Assembly: GCA_016212965.1 (NCBI GenBank)
Contig: JACRDA010000463.1
Coordinates: 1-39,671 of the forward strand
Direction of reading: 5' to 3'
From: Myxococcales bacterium
GTDB taxonomy: Bacteria > Myxococcota_A > Polyangia > Polyangiales > Polyangiaceae
DNA: 39,671 nt
Shown here: positions 1 to 9,227 of the stretch, piece after piece
Layout of the letters: each line of letters starts with the position of its first letter
How positions within the stretch are numbered: position 1 is the first letter of the stretch
Notes under the pieces: model-generated
What the model was told of the DNA's origin: nothing
What the model saw: only the letters and a program-made list of their open reading frames with translations
Database searches by the model: none
Program-made: the position numbers and the translations under genes

Positions 1-2
1 CC

Positions 3-626
3 GCCGTGGGCATCGAGCTCGCGGGCGCGTCCGCGGCCGAGCCGAGCCGCGGCGACCCGGCGGCTCCGGCCGACCTCGCGGCCGCCCTGGAGCCCTGGCT
101 CGAGCGCATCCGGCGTCGCGAGCGACGCCTGCGCGGCCGCATGGTCCGGCGCACGGCGCGGCCCGACTTCGAGCGGCTGCTGCGCGAGGTCGAGCGCGCC
201 ATCGAGCGCGGGCCGCTCGACCGCGCGGCGAGCCACGGCTTCCAGAAGCGGGCGCTCGACGCGGCGCTCGCCGACGTGCGCGCGCTCATCGCGGTCGACG
301 GCGACGACGTCGCCGGTCTTCACGAGCTGCGCATTCGCTTCAAGCGGCGGCGCGACACCGCCGCGTTGCTCGCCGGGGGGGCCGACGCGGCGCACCGGCC
401 CGCCGGTCAGCGCCTGGCCCGCATCGCGGAGCTCGCGGCGCGCATGCAGAAGCTGCTCGGCGATCTGCACGACGTCGACGTGGCGGCGGACGCTGCGGGG
501 GCGACCCGCCGGGTCGACGACGCGACGCGCGCGCTCTTGCAGGCCGCGCTCCGCGCCCGACGGCTCGAGCTCGTGGCGAACGCGCTCGCCGAGCGCGTCC
601 GCATCGCGCGCGCGCTGCGGCTCTGA
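3..626 (+). CDS. CHAD domain protein, 5' end outside window
   Basis: The frame is open to the left edge, so the gene probably begins upstream; a GTG at position 6 is possible but would leave only about 206 residues. The visible part matches the second half of a CHAD domain: a helix-rich, Arg/Glu-rich protein with the motif [10 protein letters not shown] around residue 105 and [12 protein letters not shown] around residue 148. CHAD domains are conserved His/Arg-containing helical bundles that bind polyphosphate and often accompany CYTH triphosphatases. No CYTH partner is visible because the upstream sequence is missing. The gene ends 7 bases before the convergent thiolase. The family call is fairly secure; the substrate is not known. 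Confidence 0.8.
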   Translation, partial: AVGIELAGASAAEPSRGDPAAPADLAAALEPWLERIRRRERRLRGRMVRRTARPDFERLLREVERAIERGPLDRAASHGFQKRALDAALADVRALIAVDGDDVAGLHELRIRFKRRRDTAALLAGGADAAHRPAGQRLARIAELAARMQKLLGDLHDVDVAADAAGATRRVDDATRALLQAALRARRLELVANALAERVRIARALRL

Positions 627-633
627 GCGGGCC

Positions 634-1839
<1,206 letters not shown>

Positions 1840-1872
1840 GGGCTCACTTTAGCGCGGCTCCGGGGCCGTCGG

Positions 1873-1905
1873 CCTGCGACTTTCGCGCCCGCGCCCCTGC
1901 GACTT
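1873..1905. repeat. Direct repeat CCTGCGACTT, two copies
   Basis: The decamer CCTGCGACTT occurs at 1873-1882 and again at 1896-1905, 23 bases apart start to start, in the roughly 200-base region between the divergent thiolase and metallophosphoesterase genes. Two-turn spacing would suit a regulator binding one face of the helix. This is inference only, and chance is possible in GC-rich DNA. Confidence 0.3.
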
Positions 1906-2040
1906 CACTCCCGACCGGCGCTCCGTGCTAGAACCGCCCGACGCGGCCTCGTCGAGGCGGAGCCGCGGCCCGGTCGTCGCCGGGCGCTCCGATATGCGTG
2001 GGCGAACGGTGGCGATATGTTACGCTACGGCACATACGTC

Positions 2041-2778
2041 ATGCGGCTCGGGATTTTCAGCGACATCCACGCGAACTACGAGGCCCTCAGCGCCGTGCTC
2101 GAGGCCTTCAAGCACGAGTCGGTCGACGAGTTCTACTGCCTCGGGGACGTCGTCGGGTACGGCGGCTCGCCCAACGAGTGCGCCGACATCGTGCGCGAGG
2201 TCGCCAAGGCGACCATCCTCGGCAACCACGACGCGGCCGTGGCCGGGCGCATGGACTACTCGTACTACTACGAGGCCGCGCGCAACGCGCTCGACGTGCA
2301 CTCCGACATGCTGTCGCCCGCGAACACGGCCTGGCTCAAGGGGCTGCCGTACAACCGGCGCCTGAAGGAGGTCGATCTCGAGCTGTGCCACGGCTCGCCC
2401 GTGCGCCTCGAGGAGTTCGACTACATCTTCGCGCCCGAGCAGGCGCGCGAGTGCCTGCCCATCTTCGACTCGCTCGCCGAGCTCACGCTCATCGGCCACT
2501 CGCACCTCTGCAAGGTGTTCGCGCTCACGCGCGGCAGCGTCGAGGAGCTACCCGCGACGGACTTCGCGCTCGAGCCCGAGCGCAAGTACATCGTGAGCGT
2601 CGGCTCGGTGGGGCAGCCGCGCGACTACGACAACCGCGCCAGCTTCACCGTGTTCGACACCGACGAGCGGCGCTTCGAGTTCAAGCGCATCGAGTACGAC
2701 ATCGAGAGCGCGGCGCAGAAGGTGCTCGACGCCCGGCTCGAGAAGAACTTCGCCAACCGCCTCTACATCGGCGTCTGA
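2041..2778 (+). CDS. Metallophosphoesterase (calcineurin-like)
   Basis: A 245-residue predicted cytoplasmic binuclear metallophosphoesterase of the YfcE/ApaH type. Metal-ligand motifs run in order: Asp8-x-His10 in GIFSDIHANYEAL, Asp36 in YCLGDVVGYG, Asn62-His63 in LGNHD, His in ELCHGSP, and GHSH near residue 155. The C-terminus VSVGSVGQPRDYDNRASF is typical of the family. I chose the ATG at 2041 because motif I begins at once, as in homologues. An in-frame ATG at 2017 would add eight residues. The substrate cannot be read from sequence; phosphodiesters or phosphoproteins are both known for the family. The 3' end overlaps the convergent methyltransferase gene by 16 bases. Confidence 0.9.
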   Translation: MRLGIFSDIHANYEALSAVLEAFKHESVDEFYCLGDVVGYGGSPNECADIVREVAKATILGNHDAAVAGRMDYSYYYEAARNALDVHSDMLSPANTAWLKGLPYNRRLKEVDLELCHGSPVRLEEFDYIFAPEQARECLPIFDSLAELTLIGHSHLCKVFALTRGSVEELPATDFALEPERKYIVSVGSVGQPRDYDNRASFTVFDTDERRFEFKRIEYDIESAAQKVLDARLEKNFANRLYIGV

Positions 2779-3689
2779 CGCGTGCGCGTGGGAGCGCCCG
2801 CGCGCCGGCGCGCGCAGTGGTAGACGAGCGTGCCGCTGTCGCGGGTGGGCGGCGAGAGCGTGAAGTCGCCGTGCACGGTCGTGACGGCGAAGCCGTTGTA
2901 GTGGAGCAGGGCCTCGAGCTCCTGCGGGTAGAACTGCCGGTGCGCGAGCACCGTCTCCCAGGGCGGGCGCGGGCGCTTGGCGCGCGGGGCGCCGCGGCCG
3001 GCGTCGAGCGGCTCGAAGCGCATGTGCACGAGCAGGACCTGATCGAGCGGGTCGTAGTCGAAGCGCTCGCTGTAGCGCACGAGCTCGCCCGTCGAGCCGT
3101 GCCGGAAGCGGGGCGCGTGGTGCCGGTCGTCGGGCGCGCGCGCGAGGTCGGCGGCGACCGGCAGGGACACGTCGAAGACGAAGGTCCCGCCCGGCGCGAG
3201 GTGCGCGGCGACGCGCGCGAGGAAGCGCTCGACGTCGCGGCGCGTGTAGAGGTGCAGGAAGGAGTTGAAGGTGCAGAGCACGAGGGGAAAGCGCCCCGCG
3301 AGCCGCACGCCGCGCATGTCGCCGCGCCGCAGCCGGACGCGGGCGCGCACGTCGCGCGGCTCGCCCGCGAGCGTCTGCCGGAAGTGGCCCAGCATCTGCG
3401 CCGAGGCGTCCACGCCGGTCACCTCGAGCCCGACGCGCGCGAGCGGCAGCGCGATGCGCCCGGCGCCGCAGCCGTACTCGAGCACCGGGCCGCCGAGGGC
3501 GCGTGCGTGGGCGTGGTAGTAGCGGACGTCGTCGCGGCGGCCGCGGTAGGTCGCGACGTAGTGCAGGGGGTCGAGGTAGTGGTCCGCGCTGCCACGCGCG
3601 AGCTCGCGGGCGCGCGCGCACACGCCGCCCGGATCGGCGCTCTGCGAGGCCGAAGGCGCGCTCGAGCGGCGCGTGCGATCGCCTGCCAC
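2763..3689 (-). CDS. Class I SAM-dependent methyltransferase
   Basis: A 308-residue protein with the Rossmann-fold methyltransferase core. The glycine-rich SAM site is VLEYGCGAGRIA at residues 69-80. The acidic residue closing strand beta2 is in VTGVDASAQML, and a post-motif VLCTFNSFLHLYTRRDVE includes the usual hydrophobic strand. The region after residue 165 (GGTFVFDVSLP) matches the motif III strand. The N-terminal 35 residues are low-complexity and the true start could lie further in. The acceptor is unknown; small molecule or lipid substrates are typical for this subfamily. The 3' end overlaps the convergent metallophosphoesterase gene by 16 bases. Confidence 0.85.
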   Translation of the reverse strand: MAGDRTRRSSAPSASQSADPGGVCARARELARGSADHYLDPLHYVATYRGRRDDVRYYHAHARALGGPVLEYGCGAGRIALPLARVGLEVTGVDASAQMLGHFRQTLAGEPRDVRARVRLRRGDMRGVRLAGRFPLVLCTFNSFLHLYTRRDVERFLARVAAHLAPGGTFVFDVSLPVAADLARAPDDRHHAPRFRHGSTGELVRYSERFDYDPLDQVLLVHMRFEPLDAGRGAPRAKRPRPPWETVLAHRQFYPQELEALLHYNGFAVTTVHGDFTLSPPTRDSGTLVYHCARRRAGAPTRTRQTPM

Positions 3690-3704
3690 GCGGGTGCCGT
3701 CCTA

Positions 3705-3722
3705 CGAGCCGGCCCGGGGCCG
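3705..3722. repeat. 18-bp GC-rich intergenic repeat, copy 1
   Basis: The 18-mer beginning CGAGCCGGCCCGG also occurs at 10174-10191. Both copies lie in short gaps between same-strand (minus) genes. The core GGCCCGGGGCC is nearly palindromic. Function is unknown; a processing or termination signal is possible, as is chance in GC-rich DNA. Confidence 0.35.
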
Positions 3723-3739
3723 TCGGTGTGCCGCGGTCC

Positions 3740-3982
3740 CTAGCGGCCCCAGCGGGCGCGCTGCTGGGCCACCCACTCCTCGATGACGTCGGCGCTCTTG
3801 CGGTCGAAGTGCACCTTGTTGGCCGCGATTTCGCGCAGCGCCGTCACGAGCGGCTTGTTCTTGCAGACCACGAGCGCGTGGGCGCGCTTCATGAGCTGGC
3901 GCGCTCGGTGCGACGCCATGATGACGAGCGCGAAGCGGTTCTCCTCGCGCTCGAGACAGTCTTCGACGGTGACGCGTGCCAT
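3740..3982 (-). CDS. rpoZ: DNA-directed RNA polymerase omega subunit
   Basis: An 80-residue omega subunit that helps fold and assemble beta-prime in RNA polymerase. It starts MARVTVEDCLEREENRF, followed by ALVIMASHRARQL and the conserved block LVTALREIAANKV. These match the family N-terminus, the (A/S)xRARQ helix and the TALREI motif. The ATG at 3982 was chosen because it aligns with the canonical MARVTVED start; the frame is open further upstream but that part shows no similarity. It is not beside gmk or spoT, its usual partners, so the operon context is atypical. The divergent lipoprotein gene starts 168 bases away. Confidence 0.92.
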   Translation of the reverse strand: MARVTVEDCLEREENRFALVIMASHRARQLMKRAHALVVCKNKPLVTALREIAANKVHFDRKSADVIEEWVAQQRARWGR

Positions 3983-4150
3983 GGGGACGCGGGAAGGTAG
4001 TCCCTGCGCCCGCTCGATGCAAGTGCACGGGGCTTCTGGACGATCGCGCTCACGAGCTGGACGCCCGCACATGGGGGCGACGCGCGCCCGGGCCCATCCA
4101 TCCATGCAAGGCGACGCGCCGCACCGGGCGGCGCGCGGATGGAGGCCACG

Positions 4151-4966
4151 ATGAAGAACGTCACCTGGATCACCCTGTCACTGGCGGCATGGCTCGGCGC
4201 GTGCACGAGCGACGGCGACGGCGCGACGACGACCACCTCGACGGCGACGACGAGCTCGACCAGCACGACGACCTCGCAGGGCGGGGGCGGCGCGGGCGGC
4301 GCCGGGGGCGGCGCCGCGGCCGAGCTCATGTTCGTGGTGCGGGGCACGCTCTACACGCAGAACCTCACCGAAGCGCAGGGCTACCACGACGGCCTCGCCG
4401 AGGGCGGCGAGCCGGCAGCGACGGCGGCCGGCGACTTCGGCCACGACGCGCTCCTCGGCACGACCTTGCTCGGCACGACCGCGAACGCCTTCCTCGGGGT
4501 CGATCGCTGGCACGGCCTCGAGGCGGCGACCGCGTTCTACTCCGATCCGGCCTTCGCCGCGGCCTTCGGGCAGCTGTTCCTTGCGCCGCCCACCGTGGAG
4601 CCCTTCGCGCATCGCACCGACTGGCACGAGTGGGGCAACCTCGACGCGGCCGACGCCGCGGCCGAGCGCTGGTTCGTCGTCGTGCGCGGCCGGCTCGCGA
4701 GCGCGGACGTCGCGGTGAACCAGGCCGCCCACGACGACCTCGCCGCGGCCGGAGAGGCTGCCTCGCAGGCAGCCGGTGACGTCGCGCACGTGGTCGGGCT
4801 CGGCGCCGCGGACCCCCAGGAGTTCCTCGCCATCGACGTGTGGACGAGCGACGTCAACATCGAGGCCGTCTACGGCGATCCCGTGTTCCAGCAGGCGTTC
4901 GCGAGCCTGTTCTCGGCGCCGGCGACGGTCGCCGTCTACCACGACCTCGGCTGGTACCAGTGGTGA
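4151..4966 (+). CDS. Lipoprotein with two tandem alpha/beta-barrel-like domains
   Basis: A 271-residue predicted lipoprotein. A short signal peptide ends in the lipobox LGAC with Cys18. A Thr/Ser tract and a GGGGAGGAGGG linker follow, to about residue 58. The rest is an internal duplication: each half (about residues 60-165 and 170-271) begins FVVRG, carries a His-Asp segment (YHDGLAE, AHDDLAA), continues with AAGD, (F)LGVD.W or LAIDVW, YSDPAF or YGDPVF, and ends in W(H)EWG or WYQW. This resembles dimeric alpha/beta-barrel (ferredoxin-like) modules arranged as a pseudodimer. The ATG at 4151 is preceded by GGAGG five bases upstream, which decides against the ATG at 4139. It probably forms an operon with the next gene. 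Ligand unknown. Confidence 0.8.
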   Translation: MKNVTWITLSLAAWLGACTSDGDGATTTTSTATTSSTSTTTSQGGGGAGGAGGGAAAELMFVVRGTLYTQNLTEAQGYHDGLAEGGEPAATAAGDFGHDALLGTTLLGTTANAFLGVDRWHGLEAATAFYSDPAFAAAFGQLFLAPPTVEPFAHRTDWHEWGNLDAADAAAERWFVVVRGRLASADVAVNQAAHDDLAAAGEAASQAAGDVAHVVGLGAADPQEFLAIDVWTSDVNIEAVYGDPVFQQAFASLFSAPATVAVYHDLGWYQW

Positions 4967-4980
4967 GGGAGGTGTGCGCC

Positions 4981-5340
4981 ATGGCGAAGCTCGGCAGCAA
5001 CATGCGCTGGCAGGCACGACCCTCGGACCGCGACGCGATGCGGCGGCTCTTCGAGCTGCTCGGGGCGAAGCGCGCCACCCCCGCGCCCGACCTCGACGTC
5101 TACACGCTCGACGGTGGGGCGAAGATCGGCACCTATTACGACCCCGCGGCGCTCGGGCGTGCGGCGCTCGAGCGGGCAGCCTGGGTGGAGTTCGTGGTCG
5201 AGGACGCCGGCGCCGCGGCGCAGGCGCTCGCTGCTGCGGGCGTCGAGGACTTCGCGTACGAGGACCGCGCGCACCGCTACTTTCGCGCGCCGAACGGGCA
5301 GATCTTCCGGCTCGCGCCCGCGCCGGGAGGCGGTGGCTGA
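4981..5340 (+). CDS. VOC/glyoxalase-like small protein
   Basis: A 119-residue protein with the beta-alpha-beta-beta-beta layout of the vicinal oxygen chelate fold. The C-terminal strand HRYFRAPNGQIFRLAP matches the family signature in which a residue of the PNG(x)xFRL strand helps form the active site. The opening WQARPSDRDAMRRLFELLGA and the central WVEFVVEDAGAAAQAL fit the two repeated modules. A strong Shine-Dalgarno (GGGAGGT) lies about 7 bases before the ATG, and the preceding lipoprotein gene ends 14 bases upstream, so the two are probably cotranscribed. Reaction unknown; the family includes lyases, dioxygenases and resistance proteins. Confidence 0.75.
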   Translation: MAKLGSNMRWQARPSDRDAMRRLFELLGAKRATPAPDLDVYTLDGGAKIGTYYDPAALGRAALERAAWVEFVVEDAGAAAQALAAAGVEDFAYEDRAHRYFRAPNGQIFRLAPAPGGGG

Positions 5341-5419
5341 AGGGCGCGCTGGCTCGCTCGGTTACGGCGCCGCGTGCGCCGTGATACGTCCGGTCGTCTC
5401 CCTGCCGCAGCTCGACGCC

Positions 5420-6355
5420 GTGGACCCACTCAGCGACATCCTGCAGAAGCTGCGCCTGACGAGCAGCTTCTTCTCGCGCGCGACCCTGCGGCGGCCCTAC
5501 GCGGTCGAGGCCCGGGGGCTCGGCGGCACGGCGATTTTCCACGTCATCGTCGCGGGCTCGGGCGCGGTCACCCTGAAGGACGGCGAGTCCCGCCGCTTCA
5601 CCGCCGGCGACATCATCGTGCTGCCGCACGGGGACGCACACGTCATGGCGCACGAGCCCGCGACCCAGGGCGTCCCGCTCGCTTCGCTGCCGCGGCCGCC
5701 CTGCGACGACGGCCTGCCGACCGTGACGCAGGGGGGCGGCGGCGAGGTCACGTCGATCGTGTGCGGCAGCTTCGCGGTCGACGCGCACTACCGCGACGCG
5801 CTCTTCCCGCTCTTGCCGCGCCTGCTCGTGCGCACCGGCGACGCCACCACGGCTGGCTGGCTCGACACGACGCTGCGCCTCATGACGAGGGAGGTGCGCG
5901 GGGCGGGCCCCGGGAGCGACGTCGTGCTGACGAGGCTCGCCGACATCGTCGTCGTCCAGGTGCTGCGCGCCGTGGTCGCCGATCCGCCTCCCGGGACGCG
6001 GGGCTGGCTCGTCGCCCTGCGCGACCCGGCGCTGGCGCGGGCGCTCGTGCTGCTCCACGGGTCGCCCGCGGCGCGCTGGACCGCGACCACCCTGGCGCGG
6101 AAGGTCGGGATGTCGCGCTCTGCCTTCTTCCAGCGCTTCGCGGAGCTCATGGGGGAGCCGCCGGCCTCGTACCTCGGGCGCTTCCGCATGATGCTCGCGT
6201 GCGACGCCCTGTCGCAGCGGTCCGCGACGATCTCCGACGTGGCCGCCAGGGTCGGCTATGCGTCCGACGCCGCCTTCAGCAAGGCCTTCAAGCGCCACGT
6301 CGGCTCCTCGCCCGCGGACTACCGCCTGCACGCGTCCGACGCGGCGGACGCGTGA
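5420..6355 (+). CDS. AraC-family transcriptional regulator with cupin sensor domain
   Basis: About 311 residues. The N-terminal cupin domain, from VDPLSDILQKLRL, includes GGTAIFHVIVAGSGAVTL, FTAGDIIVLPHGDAH and a later acidic linker. It matches the AraC-binding cupin found in regulators of oxidoreductase or stress genes. The C-terminal part has two helix-turn-helix motifs: WTATTLARKVGMSRSAFFQR (first) and ISDVAARVGYASDAAFSKAF (second), ending in the usual SPADYR. The GTG at 5420 was chosen because homologues begin M/V-DPLSD; a GTG at 5381 is the alternative. It lies divergent-convergent to the YceI gene, whose 3' end faces it. Target genes are unknown. Confidence 0.88.
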   Translation: MDPLSDILQKLRLTSSFFSRATLRRPYAVEARGLGGTAIFHVIVAGSGAVTLKDGESRRFTAGDIIVLPHGDAHVMAHEPATQGVPLASLPRPPCDDGLPTVTQGGGGEVTSIVCGSFAVDAHYRDALFPLLPRLLVRTGDATTAGWLDTTLRLMTREVRGAGPGSDVVLTRLADIVVVQVLRAVVADPPPGTRGWLVALRDPALARALVLLHGSPAARWTATTLARKVGMSRSAFFQRFAELMGEPPASYLGRFRMMLACDALSQRSATISDVAARVGYASDAAFSKAFKRHVGSSPADYRLHASDAADA

Positions 6356-6388
6356 GGCTCGGTCACCGCGCGCTGCGCCACGCCGCGC

Positions 6389-6946
6389 TCAGGCGGGCGC
6401 CGCGGCGGCCGTCGCGACCGACTCCTCCGCATACGCCGCCTCGACGTCGACCTCGAGCTTCACCTTCTCGCCGATGGCGACGCCGCCGGTCTCGAGCAGG
6501 GCGTTGTAGACGACGCCGAACTCCTTGCGGTTCACGGTGCCACGCGCCGAGAGCCCCGCCACGGTCTTGCCGTAGGGGTTCTTCGAGGTGCCGTGGAACT
6601 CGACGTCGAGGGCGACGGGCCGGGTCACGCCGCGGATCGTGAGCTCGCCGTGCACCACGAACTCGCCCTCGCTCTTCGGCTCGATGCGCGTGCTCGCGAA
6701 GCGGATCTTGGGGTGGGTCGGCGCGTCGAAGAAGTCGTTCGTGCGCAGGTGGTCGTCGCGCTGCTGATTGCCGGTATCGATGCTCGCCACGTCGATCTCG
6801 CCCTCGAAGCGCGAGCGCGTGAAGTCCTTCGGATCGAGCTTCAGGGTGCCGCGGTAGCTCTTGAACTGCCCGCGGACGGTGGTGACCATCATGTGCTTGA
6901 CCGAGAAGCCAACGTGGGTGTGTACGTCGTCGAGTTGCCAGGGCAT
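6389..6946 (-). CDS. YceI family protein
   Basis: A 185-residue YceI-like lipocalin-fold protein, starting MPWQLDDVHTHVGFSVKHM, the classical W-x-(I/L)D-x-x-H-(S/T)-x-(I/V)-x-F-x-(V/I)-x-H entry. Further family blocks are VRGQFKSYRGTLKLDP, FEGEIDVASIDTGNQQRDDHLR, ADAPTHP-like FFDAPTHPKIRFAST, LTIRGVTRPVALDVEF and NRKEFGVVYN. The barrel binds isoprenoid or amphiphilic ligands in known members. No signal peptide is visible, so this copy is predicted cytoplasmic. The frame is open upstream of 6946 but without similarity. The last 15 residues are Ala-rich. Confidence 0.93.
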   Translation of the reverse strand: MPWQLDDVHTHVGFSVKHMMVTTVRGQFKSYRGTLKLDPKDFTRSRFEGEIDVASIDTGNQQRDDHLRTNDFFDAPTHPKIRFASTRIEPKSEGEFVVHGELTIRGVTRPVALDVEFHGTSKNPYGKTVAGLSARGTVNRKEFGVVYNALLETGGVAIGEKVKLEVDVEAAYAEESVATAAAAPA

Positions 6947-7218
6947 GGAAGACCTCGTGCCGCAGCGCGCGAAGGCGGCGGCGCTCGTGTGCGTGGCTGG
7001 TTGGCGCGGGGCGGTCCGGCGCCGTGCGATGGCGGCACCGCCCCGAGCTCGTGCCGAGAACGTGCAGCCGCGCGGCTCGACCGGCAAGGCGTCGGACGGC
7101 AACGCGCGGTTGCCGCGCCCGCAACGTCGGGCGTGATGGGCTCGCCACGCTCGCCGCGCGGCGGCGGGACGACCGGCGCGAGCCGCGTCGCGCGTTCCGG
7201 TCGCGCGGCGCCGGTGAT

Positions 7219-8646
7219 ATGTCCGGGGACGTGCGCCACGCGCTGCTCGCCTGCCTGTGCCTCGCGGCGCCCGCGTGCAGCGCCGACGCACCGGGCTCGA
7301 CGGATGGCGGCGGCGGGTCGGCCCCCGTGCTCGAGCCGCGGCCCGGGCTTGCGGTCGGCCCCGCGACGGGGGCGGGCGGCGCGGATCCCGCGACCGAGCT
7401 CCCGGCCCGCTACCCCGCCTCTCGGGTGCTCTCGCCGGTCACGCCCTACGTCGCCGACCGGTGGCGCGCCATCGCGCAGGCCGTGCCGGGGCGCGACGAG
7501 CGCGTGTTCCTGAAGGCAGGTGCCTCCGGCACGGTCAGCCAGAACTTGCTCTACTGCTTCGCCGGCTTGCCGGGCGCCTTCTACACCGTGGACTTCGCGA
7601 GCGAGGCGCCGCTCACGGCGACCCTCGAGCACTTCCGCGCGGGGGACGCTGCCGGCACGACCCCCTTCGACCGGGCGACGCTCTGCGCCGAGGTCGGCCG
7701 GACCGCGGCGTGGGCCCTGGCCGGCGATCCGTCGCCGCTCGAGCGCGAGCTCGCCGCCATCGATCCGCGCTTCGCGGTCGTCAACTACGGCACCAACGAC
7801 ATGGAGATGGGCGCGACCTACCGCGCCGCGCTCTTCCCGTTCTTCGACGACCTCTCGGCGCTCGTCGATCGCCTGCTGGCGGAGGGCGTCGTGCCGCTCG
7901 TGAGCGGGCTCGGTCCGCGCGGCGACTCGGTCGAGGCGGCGCGCTGGGTGCCCACCTACGACGCCGTCACGCGCGCGATCGCCGAGGCGCGCCAGGTCCC
8001 GTACCTGGACATGTACCTGGCCTACGTCGGGCTCCCCGGCCAGGGGCTCTCGGCGGATGGCCTGCACGGCAACGTGTACGTGGACGGCGGCGTGACCCTG
8101 CCGTGCGTGTTCGACCCGCTCGGCCTCGAGCACGCCTACAACACGCGCAACCTCTACACGCTGCGCGCCTTGGATGTGCTGCGCCGCGTCGTCGCGGCGG
8201 GGGAGCTCGGCCCCGATGCGCCCGTCGGGCCGGTCGCGGGCCGCGGCTCGCTCGCCGACCCCTTCGTCGTCGACGGGCTGCCGTTCACCCACACCTCGGA
8301 CACCGCGACGGCGGCCCCGTCCACCTTCGATGCCTACCCGGCCTGCGACGCGGGCCAGGACGAGTCCGGCCCGGAGCGCGTGTACCGCCTCGAGCTCGGC
8401 GCCGAGACGGCGCTGCGCGTCGTCGTGCTCGACGGCGCCGGGGTGGACGTCGATCTGCACCTGCTCGGCGCGGACGCGGAGCCCGCGAGCTGCCTCGCGC
8501 GCCACGATCGCGTGCTCGAGCGCACGCTGCCCCCCGGCGTCTACCACCTCGTGGTCGATACCTTCGTCGGCAGCGCCGGCCCGGCCGCGGGGCCCTACAC
8601 GCTCGTGGCGCTGGCGTGCGAGCCGGGCGACCCGGACTGCCTGTGA
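7219..8646 (+). CDS. SGNH/GDSL-type hydrolase lipoprotein
   Basis: A 475-residue predicted lipoprotein. The signal peptide ends APAC with Cys20, then a Gly-rich linker. The SGNH-hydrolase signals in order are GAS with Ser103 (FLKAGASGTVSQN), the Asn block NYGTNDMEMG at 189-198, and the DxxH pair Asp280/His283 in SADGLHGN. The spacing is right for a Ser-His-Asp esterase or acyltransferase, but block I is GxS rather than GDS. The C-terminal 110 residues (from about 365) include FVVDGLPFTHTSDT and a run typical of pre-peptidase/beta-sandwich domains (LGAETALRVVVLDG, GVYHLVVDTF, AGPYTLVALAC). Predicted to act on polysaccharide or lipid esters at the cell surface; substrate unknown. Confidence 0.75.
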   Translation: MSGDVRHALLACLCLAAPACSADAPGSTDGGGGSAPVLEPRPGLAVGPATGAGGADPATELPARYPASRVLSPVTPYVADRWRAIAQAVPGRDERVFLKAGASGTVSQNLLYCFAGLPGAFYTVDFASEAPLTATLEHFRAGDAAGTTPFDRATLCAEVGRTAAWALAGDPSPLERELAAIDPRFAVVNYGTNDMEMGATYRAALFPFFDDLSALVDRLLAEGVVPLVSGLGPRGDSVEAARWVPTYDAVTRAIAEARQVPYLDMYLAYVGLPGQGLSADGLHGNVYVDGGVTLPCVFDPLGLEHAYNTRNLYTLRALDVLRRVVAAGELGPDAPVGPVAGRGSLADPFVVDGLPFTHTSDTATAAPSTFDAYPACDAGQDESGPERVYRLELGAETALRVVVLDGAGVDVDLHLLGADAEPASCLARHDRVLERTLPPGVYHLVVDTFVGSAGPAAGPYTLVALACEPGDPDCL

Positions 8647-8667
8647 GCTGCCAGATGGAAGGGCGAA

Positions 8668-9102
8668 TCAGCCGACGTGCTTGGCGAGCAGGGCGCCGAG
8701 CTCCGGCACCGCTTCCTCGACGTTGCGCTTCGCGCTCGGCCGGAGCTTGTCGTAGGTCGAGCGCACGATCGCGCTCTTGGCGTTCTTGCTCTTCGCGTCC
8801 GTGACGCCGAGCAGGGCCTCGGCCACGCGCTCGTGCTCGGCCGCGAAGGCCTCGAGCGGCACGGGCGCCTGCTGCGCCTCGCTCCAGATGGGGTCGAGGC
8901 CAGTGGCCCACTCGTCGAGCAGCGAGTCGACCACCTTGCGAATGAAGCCGGGCTTGATGCCCTTCACGGTCCTGTAGCCGGCCTTGATGATGACGCCGGA
9001 AAAGCCGCTCTTCTTCGAGACCTCGCGATCCACGAGGGTGCAGCAATCGTCGACGACGGCGGAGCGCTTGTCGGGCTCCGAGAGCGCTTGGGCCAGGCTC
9101 AT
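8668..9102 (-). CDS. Small helical protein, DUF6918-like
   Basis: A 144-residue soluble protein starting MSLAQALSEPDKRSAVVDDC. It is rich in helices and contains VVDDCCTLVDREVSKKSGFSG, AGYRTVKGIKPGFIRKVVD and a C-terminal YDKLRPSAKRNVEEAVPELG. I recall this layout from a domain of unknown function found in myxobacteria and actinobacteria (possibly DUF6918), but cannot verify the number. The ATG at 9102 has a GGAGAG sequence about 10 bases upstream and removes a dissimilar upstream extension. It lies between two secreted SGNH hydrolases but has no signal peptide. Function unknown. Confidence 0.7.
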   Translation of the reverse strand: MSLAQALSEPDKRSAVVDDCCTLVDREVSKKSGFSGVIIKAGYRTVKGIKPGFIRKVVDSLLDEWATGLDPIWSEAQQAPVPLEAFAAEHERVAEALLGVTDAKSKNAKSAIVRSTYDKLRPSAKRNVEEAVPELGALLAKHVG

Positions 9103-9227
9103 GATGGGTCTCTCCTCGGCACGGCACCGCGTCCGGGCTGGGCGCGGGCAGGCGCCTTCTAGCACGGTCGGCGGGCCGATCCACCGGTGGCCGTGCGCGC
9201 CGGCGGCACCCGGGCTGGCTCACGCTC

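Noticed and set aside
4178..6331. Over 700-codon minus-strand frame across the lipoprotein, VOC and AraC genes
   Set aside because: It is opposite three genes with clear family motifs and has low-complexity Arg-rich composition.
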